From positions 40,238,001 through 40,302,000 of the forward strand of contig NC_091046.1 in NCBI RefSeq assembly GCF_963966145.1: a stretch of DNA of 64,000 nucleotides, given 5' to 3'. A program made the translations under genes and the position numbers. The notes under the pieces are model-generated. The model was given only the letters and a program-made list of their open reading frames with translations, made no database searches and was not told the origin of the DNA. Shown piece after piece: positions 57,000 to 64,000 of the stretch. Position 1 is the first letter of the stretch. The number at the start of each line of letters is the position of its first letter. Origin of the DNA: Tenebrio molitor. Its lineage: Eukaryota; Arthropoda; Insecta; Coleoptera; Tenebrionidae.

Positions 57000-58204
57000 A
57001 CTCCCCTACTCGAAATACAAATTAATCCAGTAAATATTATACACGCCTAAACAGGCTTTTGACATTCAATCCATTTCCTATATGGTCCACCGTGATCGCC
57101 CGAAAAAATCGCTTTGATCACCGATGGTGTTATCGGAAACGGAGCAGGCTGCACCATTATGTTTCAATGATCTGCGTGAGGTAAAAAATCATTGCCAAAC
57201 GAAATTTTTTCGACATTACTCCGTAAATGTGAATGTTGCCTCATGATGATCCGGAGCCAGGATTTCGGTCCGGTTATTGTCTTCGCCACGCCCGATTCAA
57301 TGTCGAACGTGGCGACGTTCAAGGCTAGATTACGGCACGATGACATTTAGACTTTAGTTTTACGGAAAACGTTTGCGTGTTTTTATTGTCGTTTAATTAT
57401 AGCCTGGAATGATCGCGTTTCGGGGCCCTGATGGCGATCCGATGAACGGAGGAAAAATTAAAATGTGGCGGCGGCTGGCGCGGATTGAGCCGCAGGTGGT
57501 GCCTAACGAGGGAAAAATTTATCAGTTTGGCCGAAGCAGGTGATAGGGACGTAGACGGAGCCGCCGAAGGTGACGAAGCCGTAGGGTAATCCCCATCTCT
57601 AGAGATCGAAGCCTGGCGCATTTTCATCCCCAGCTTTAGCGGAATTTTTATGAGCCATTGGAAGCACGTCATAACATTACATCGCTTTTAAAATATAGCG
57701 GTGCGATTTTTAAGGACTGCGAGGGGCTCTAATAAATGGTGGAAATTTTTTAATGGCGCGACTAACAAGAACGACTACACTCAGAAATAGATCAGAAAGG
57801 TTTTCTGACAAACAACTCCTTTTTCTAAAATTTCTTGCAAAAACATTTAAGTCAATTTGGTTCAGAGATATTTACCAACAGAGTTCTGTGAATTTTTGAA
57901 GGTCTTGGGAGAAAGATTAATACTCTTACAAAGTCTAAGATATGAAAAAAACTTTCAAAATCTATATTTTATGTCAAAAAATGTTATGTTGTTTAATCAA
58001 ATACTCTCGTATTTTTGAAAACATTCGAGAAACGTTTGTGTGATTTTCGCAATTTTGTCACAATATGCAAATGTTTTTCGTTCTCTAATGACAATCGAAA
58101 CAAAATTAGAGCTGAAATTGACAGCTAAAGAATGTCTTATATAGATCGATGTGTAATCATCCAACAAAAACTATCTCTCCAAAGAGAAGTTATCCTTGGT
58201 AGCA
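57000..58204. other. Upstream region of the cuticle gene, no gene supported
   Basis: The stretch 57.05-57.75 kb is GC-richer and may be regulatory. A minus-strand frame at 57397-57672 is open but has no domain and no signal. Confidence 0.4.
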
Positions 58205-58530
58205 ACACTGAGGTCTGGGGCCAAGCGCCTAGCACGCTAGCTTACCGATCGGGAGGTAGTGGGTTCGAATCCTGCTCCCGCCTGCTCTTGGCTGGAGTTT
58301 TTCTTGAGGTTTTCTTCAACTGTTTCACAGCCTTGATAGGTGAACGCCGCACCAGTGTAAGGACCTCAAGTTTGGACGGTGTGGACACACTCTTGGTGCT
58401 GCTGCTTGATAGTAAAATAGTTTTCCGATTTTGTTCATATGCAATTGTTACAACACGGACAGATGAGAGTTGCCAATCACTCTGCAGTGACCTAACCCTC
58501 AGAATGATTTCTAGTAAATTGTTGGAGGTG
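58205..58530 (+). mobile_element. tRNA-derived SINE
   Basis: The head resembles a tRNA gene: an A-box-like GGGGCCAAGCGCCT near 58217 and a perfect B box GGTTCGAATCC at 58262-58272, i.e. an internal RNA polymerase III promoter. It is not a working tRNA because acceptor-stem pairing is poor and a long non-tRNA body follows (GGCTGGAGTTTTTCTTGAGG onward). Body and tail limits are estimates. Confidence 0.6.
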
Positions 58531-61106
58531 CTTTTGGCTATTTCGTAGTAACAATGTCTGAAGAAAATGTTAAGTTTTTAAGTAACTCTACATTCATTTT
58601 GATAAACTGGAAACTCTCCCTTTTCAAATTTTAAAACTCACATGACAATAAACAAGAGTCATATAATGTTTAAAAAAAAGGAAAGTATACCCTAACGAGC
58701 AAATTTAATTAACTAATTAAAAGAACAAAGTCTCAAATAAATTAAATTGTTTTTCGCATTTTTTTCAGTGTGTTTTTTAATTTTAATTAAGCGTCCATTA
58801 AACGATATCTGAAAATTCACCTCCCCAAAAAGTTGACAACTTCTCATAACATCATTTTTTACGGTTATTTTGTCTTTTATTATTATCTCCATTTTTAAGA
58901 TTAAGATTTATGGACTGTAAAAATGTTATGAATATAAGTTATAGCCGGTTTCTGAAGCATCTTCAAGTGTCAACGTTATCGGGAACCTCTGAGAGATCCT
59001 TTTAATTAACGGAAAGGATCGTTAAACATGAAACTTGTAAAATCGTAAAGAAACAAAAACCTAGGATCTAGACAATGCTCTAATAAAAATCGAACCAATA
59101 AGGATCATTAAGGAAGAACAATTTCTATATCTACGCTTTTTAATTCGAAAAGGATTTTGCACAGTCAGGATTCAAGTTCAATAGCGATCCAACAAAAATT
59201 TTTAACTTTTCTCTAGTTTGGCCAAAATCTTGAACACCCCTCCGCCGCAATCTCTGAGCCTTTCTCCCAGCTGCGGGTCTGTTTTTTAGCAGGCTCCCCG
59301 CTTAGACGTACATAAAAGAAATTTTAAGAAGATTAATGGATTATTCATGGCATTCCTTTAAATGTCAAAACTTCTAATGCAACGCCGTCGATACGACCTA
59401 ATTTTTATGATGAATAACTCAAAGTTTCCTTGACATGTCCAATAATCCGCCATTAAAATCAATTTATTCACGTAATATATCTGGGTACAAGCCTCCTCCC
59501 ATCCGACCCGACAGACGTCTGGACTTTTATCGAACGACCAAAGAGCCGCTCTTTTAGATGCAGACGCAGAATTTCATTTCTCGCTTCGGCTTAATTGGAC
59601 GTATTCAGGTTCAAGTTCGTGCGTATTAAGTTATGATAGTTATTAACGTAGGAGGCCTTCTCCGGAAACTACCGGAGGCGTAGCAACAACTTTCCGCCAA
59701 CTAAACAGTCAAACATCAATCGAAGGCTCCACCAGGATTCTCCGCAAATTCTTGTTTTGACTTGAGAGGCTTAAAACTAATCTATATTGAGTTAGCGGCG
59801 ATGTTTTTCATACTCCGGAATCGAATTCCGGGGAAATTGACTGCTGGATGGACGTGTTTTGGCGGCGACACCAACGTGGATACAGAAATTAAATAAAAAA
59901 TAACGCTTCTCTAAAAGTGATCTATTAAGAGACAGATCCGAAAATAAATAAAGTTATCGAGGACTGAGGATAAGCAGAGGACCTCTAGTGCATATTCCCA
60001 AACCAGTTCCAGTTCTCTTCCCGATCTTGCTTTACTACAGGTGCGCCATCTGAGAGACAACAAACGAGATTCCACTTGCTGAACGGCAGAATCTGAATAG
60101 AGCTGAGTTTTCTTCTGTGTTGGCGCCCTCTGAAGAAGCTGCGCTAAACGTGATTGAGCGCACTAAAAATAACTGACATTTGCGGCAACGTTCCGCAGGG
60201 CTGGCTCCAGATGTCGCCCGCATCTGCACATCTACGCCTACTTATTTCACTTTAAATAATATAGTGTTCCTTCGCAAATCATATTGATTGTAGTTTCATT
60301 AATTTTGAAAATGTATAATTTGAGAATTATTTTTGCTGATTGTTGGTTAGTTGTTCGATTTGCTTATTGGACTTTGAATTGATTTAATTGCATGATGGGT
60401 TCCAATGGGCCTTTGTCAAAAGCTTAGATTGCCGTATGGTAGTTTTGGGTGTGAGCGATTTAGTCGATGTAAAATGTATGAGGTGCAAATTCGACGTGAA
60501 AGAGATATTGAGCTGCTTAACAGTGGTGAAACTATTACAACTGTCTAGTTCAAAGGTGCGAAAGCAATTGAAATTTATTGTAGAAAGTTCAATATGGTGC
60601 AGCGCGGATCCCAAAGGCAACGTAACGACTTGTGAGTGGATTCAGAAAAAAAATACAAAAAATAAACTGAAAACGTTCGACGAATAGATCATCCAAGTTG
60701 TGCCACACGTTGGACGGCATAAGGCGAATAGCAGCGGTATTGAATTTTAAAAATGTGTGAATTACGTGAAGTGTCGCAGAGGAGATGATAGATGTGACGG
60801 ATCTGATGGATTATGATCATAATTTTATCGAATTTTCTTAAAGTAATAAGTTTCTAGCAAGTTTCTAATTAAACTTGCGCCTGTCAAAGCTTAATATTTT
60901 TTCCTGACTGATACACTTCTTCAGGAAATGAGAAGAATTAATGTTTCATTAATATATTTTTCATTTAGTTTGCACAACCCTTGTAAAAACGTTATTTGAG
61001 TTCCTCAGAAAAGGGAGTGAAGTAAAGCTTTGGCATTGTATGAACAAGACAATTAAAAGTACTCTTCAAAAACACGATACAAAATGTTTAAAAAAAGAAA
61101 AATCTT
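58531..61106. other. Intergenic, no gene supported
   Basis: A mixed-composition block at 59.2-60.8 kb. Open frames on both strands at 60384-60687 overlap each other and have no recognised domain; one plus-strand frame (LLNSGETITTV, KAIEIYCRKFN) might be transposon debris. Confidence 0.35.
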
Positions 61107-61267
61107 CAAGGTGATTCACGAGTAATAATGAGCCCGACGGAACCCACAACACATTTGAAACCTAAAGCTGAATATAGACTCGGTAAATATCCAGCTTTAC
61201 GTTCCAAATGTATTGTGAGTTGCATTTTCAATTCCGTCGGGCTCATTCTTGTTCGTGAATCACCTTG
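61107..61267. mobile_element. MITE family C, copy A
   Basis: A 161 bp near-palindrome: CAAGGTGATTCACGAGTAAT, GAGCCCGACGGAA at the left and the inverse at the right (TTCCGTCGGGCTCATTCTTG, TTCGTGAATCACCTTG). Confidence 0.85.
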
Positions 61268-62020
61268 TATATTTATTTCATAATATTTACACATTTACAC
61301 ATTATGCACCCACTTATAATAAATAATGTCACATTACGGTTCACCCATGTCATGATGAAAAAATTTATTTTGCCTTATTGGTGCAGAAAATAGCATACAC
61401 TCGTATAACGGGACTAAAGTAGGTACCTCTTCATGCATCGTGTAATTATTGCCCTCACTGCGTTGGTGCAATATACTTACACAGTTTCTTACACTAGGGG
61501 TAAAAGATAGGTACAGAAATAAAGTATGGTATTCTCTCTCCAGGGAGTAAAAATGAAAACGTCAGGTTGACCTTTCTGCAAAATATATTTAAAATATTCC
61601 AACTTTTGGAGGTTTTTTTTTTGTCCATAATACAACAAGTTTTAGATTTCCCAATTTTCCCTGCGCTAGAAGTAACATTTACATATCTACTGTATCATAC
61701 GATCACCTGTTTTGTTTTCTCATGAATATTTTCGTACTTGTAAGATGTCAATAGTTGGACCCGATCGACATATTGACAATTACCAACCTTGACTTTAACA
61801 GTTCCAAGAAATACATTTATAAAAATAGATTCTTGGTGTTTGGTTTATTCAACAGTTTACGGCTGTAAAATGTCCGAAAAGCAGTAATTACCAAACATTC
61901 TGGTTGCTAAATATGCACTAAAAACAAAGTACATACCCACCTACTTATTTAATAAAACTGAATTCGTATTTTTTTTTTTGTAACATTTAAATTAAATGTA
62001 GGTTTCTAGACGTTTATATA

Positions 62021-62191
62021 CCGAGTATTTCACGAGTGATACCTAATGAGCCCGACGAAATGTAAATGCAACCCAAAATACATGTCCAAAAAGCTGAACA
62101 TTTTATTTATTTTTAGCCAGCTTTTTTGGAAATGTATTGTGGGTTGCATTTTCGATTCCTTCGGGCTCATTATGACTCGTGAAATACCCTG
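62021..62191. mobile_element. MITE family C, copy B
   Basis: Ends CCGAGTATTTCACGAGTGAT and CGTGAAATACCCTG, with TA on both flanks. Internal GAGCCCGACGAAAT and its inverse match the other copies. Confidence 0.85.
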
Positions 62192-62452
62192 TATAACAAA
62201 AAAAAGATTTATTTAAAAATTTTAACAAAGATTGTTGGTATGTCCATATCTCACGGATTTTTTTAAACGTGATATCTCTTTCAAACAACCTTTTTTTGTA
62301 TTATGTTAACGAATTAATTAATTATTAATTGATTAAATTAATTAACTCAATTAACTTAAAAATAAATTGCCAACTCGGTCCTAAAAAGATCGTGAATGCC
62401 TAATATGTACTAGAAATCATGAACTTTTCCTAATTTTAGTTTAAAATGTATA

Positions 62453-62916
62453 TTACGTGACAAAGAAAGGTAAACACCCAGTACTTATAGTTTTATTTCA
62501 ATAAGTTTTTGCGAACAAATGTGTTTTGGGTCAGATAAGAAATGATTAAATTTGCAGCCCTATCTATCCATTATTCTGCCTTTTGTGCTGCTGGTTCGGC
62601 TTTTGTAAGTGTAAGGAAATTTTGTTTACATTGAAAATTTTGACTTTTGAATTTTAGAAAACTTGTTGGAAAAGTGTTTTTGTAAGGCGAGAAATGCCGT
62701 GAGTGCGTACACTTGGTCAGATTCCTCCGCTTAGTGATTTTGAAAGAGGGCGAATTTTAGAAACTGCCAGAAGAATTGGCAGATCTGTAGGCACCATGTT
62801 GTCAGGCATGGACTCCAGAAGGCCGTGAACACAGGGCTAGGCGCACCGGACGTCGTAGGATAACAACAAGAGAATCAAGATCAATAAAAGGGTGTTTACC
62901 TTGCTTTGCCACGTAT
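62453..62916 (+). mobile_element. Tc1-like transposon remnant with HTH fragment
   Basis: TIRs TTACGTGACAAAGAAAGGTA and the inverse at the right (GGTGTTTACCTTGCTTTGCC then ACGTAT), with TA on both flanks. Inside, ~62695-62870 on the plus strand reads MP-stop-VRTLGQIPPLSDFERGRIL, then ARRIGRSVGTML, and further on GRRRITTRES, in Tc1 transposase HTH style (PLSDFERGRI, IGRS..T). The stop at codon 3 and the missing DDE domain mark it as dead. Confidence 0.7.
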
Positions 62917-62920
62917 TATA

Positions 62921-63644
62921 CAGGTGTCCCAAAAAAAAAAGACGAGACCATAGCTCCCTTATTTATCAGAGGATTTTAATTATCTTTACACCAAATTAAA
63001 TGGTTGTTAATAGGCTACGAAACGGCTTCATAAATTCACGTATAGCTCCAAGGGCTTTAAGACTAAATTGTCAAAAAAATTTTTTTCAAATAGGGTTACA
63101 TACTTTTTTTAGTAATTCTGATAGAGATTTTAATTCTGAAAGCAACAATGTATCACAAGTATAACTTCACATAAAAAAAATAACACTAAATTTTGAAACA
63201 AATGACGAGCACCAAGCGAAAAGCTATCAAAATGCATTGCGTTACAATGTAATAACCAAATTAAGGTAGCTGGAAAAACAAATGACAAATAGTAACATGT
63301 GGGATTGTGCAAATATGCCGCCAATGTTTAGCGCAAAATGGAACATAGACGATAGTAGCGTTTTAAAAAAAAAAATTGTGGATTTTTGGTATTCAAGTGT
63401 ATACTTGTGATACATTGTTGTTTTCAGAATAAAAATCTCTATCAGAATTACTAAAAAAAAAATATGTAATCCCATTTGAAAAAAAATATTTTGGCAGTTT
63501 ACCCTTGAAGCGCAAGGGCTATACTTGAATGTATTTGGCCATTTTGTAGCCTATTGATAACCATTTAATTTGGTGTACAGATAATTAAAATCTTCCGATA
63601 AATAACGGAGTTATGGACTCGTCTTCTTTTTTGGAGACACTCTG
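62921..63644. mobile_element. 724 bp MITE abutting the Tc1 remnant
   Basis: TIRs of ~100 bases beginning CAGGTGTCCCAAAAAAAAAA and containing CTTTACACCAAATTAAATGG and TTGTTAATAGGCTAC; TA on both flanks. The interior has further inverted blocks (AGTAATTCTGATAGAGATTT / AAATCTCTATCAGAATTACT) around a unique centre. It lies four bases from the preceding element. Confidence 0.85.
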
Positions 63645-63659
63645 TATATGTAAATAAAT

Positions 63660-64000
63660 AGAATAAAAAAATAAATAAAATTTAAAAAAAAAAAAAAAAT
63701 AGAATAAAAGTAAAAAGATTTAGAGATTGGAAATATTTTTGTTGATTGGTGCTGACAGTTCTTTTTGCATGTAAAATTAATTCGTCCATTGTCAATGTCA
63801 AAGTCAAATTTGCAGTTAAGGCCTTTCCCCACCACAACACTACACCTCAAAGAAATATTTTTTTAAATAAATTATAATTTTAAATCTACAACAAAGCGAA
63901 GAAAGGAGAGAGAATCCTTAGCTCTTATATGGTATGATCAAGAAAATGTGTAATAAAATCAGCTTTGGAGGTGAAACCATATATATGTCTTCTCCGACGA
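63660..64000. other. Window end, no gene supported
   Basis: Begins with an A-rich run (63675-63700). No coding exon is supported before the window ends. Confidence 0.4.

Noticed and set aside
57397..57672. 91-codon minus-strand frame upstream of the cuticle gene
   Set aside because: Ser/Pro/Ala-rich because of local GC content; no homology or splice support.
58213..58285. A genuine tRNA gene
   Set aside because: The B box is good, but acceptor and anticodon stems do not pair properly and a SINE body follows.
60384..60687. Opposed open frames at 60.4-60.7 kb
   Set aside because: They overlap on opposite strands, lack domains, and only a faint transposon-like phrase is visible.
1..64000. Prokaryotic-type systems, CRISPR arrays, operons, toxin or defence islands
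   Set aside because: Spliced genes, poly(A) signals, TATA promoters, LINEs and MITEs show animal nuclear DNA; the many repeats are transposon termini and not spaced arrays.

Overview
This is an AT-rich stretch of animal nuclear DNA, almost certainly from an insect. The only well-supported host genes encode secreted cuticle proteins. One has a Rebers-Riddiford chitin-binding domain. The other is a low-complexity Ala/Val/Pro cuticle protein whose signal peptide is split by an intron right after Met-Lys. I infer a beetle from overall flavour, but the sequence does not prove the order. I see no operons, prokaryotic genes, CRISPR array or phage. No previously undescribed defence or metabolic system is visible; the window is two structural-protein genes embedded in transposon debris.

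Layout. 1-4 kb: hairpins, decayed LINE and Tc1/mariner pieces, and one weak candidate plus-strand exon (3300-3459). 4.1-20.7 kb, minus strand: a five-exon RR cuticular protein gene (309 aa; CDS exons 20395-20691, 17871-18167, 4862-5041, 4535-4624, 4087-4152; all introns phase 0), with a TATA box upstream and a poly(A) signal downstream. Its 12.8 kb second intron holds two different RTE-like LINE remnants (6.1-7.5 kb, 12.4-13.6 kb), several MITEs and a transposase N-terminus (14.8-15.1 kb). 21-54 kb: no gene I can support. It contains many MITE families, a LINE 3' piece with a zinc knuckle and endonuclease-like motif (34.7-35.4 kb), a 1.1 kb Tc1/mariner copy (35.5-36.6 kb), a 475 bp near-palindrome (44.3-44.75 kb) and a foldback element with six internal repeats (33.5-34.1 kb). 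54.1-56.9 kb, minus strand: the two-exon low-complexity cuticle protein gene (184 aa), with TATA box and poly(A) signal. 57-64 kb: one tRNA-derived SINE (58.2 kb) and a cluster of MITEs and Tc1-like debris (61.1-63.7 kb).

How it works together. Both genes encode products predicted to be secreted by epidermal cells into the cuticle: one with a chitin-binding beta-sheet domain, one a flexible matrix protein. Both are on the minus strand with TATA promoters, but they lie 33 kb apart and nothing shows co-regulation. The rest is explained mostly by mobile elements; most of the DNA transposon derivatives have TA at their borders and TIRs of the CAGGG type, pointing to Tc1/mariner-superfamily machinery. 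All exon models are built by eye from frames and splice sites and have not been checked against RNA.
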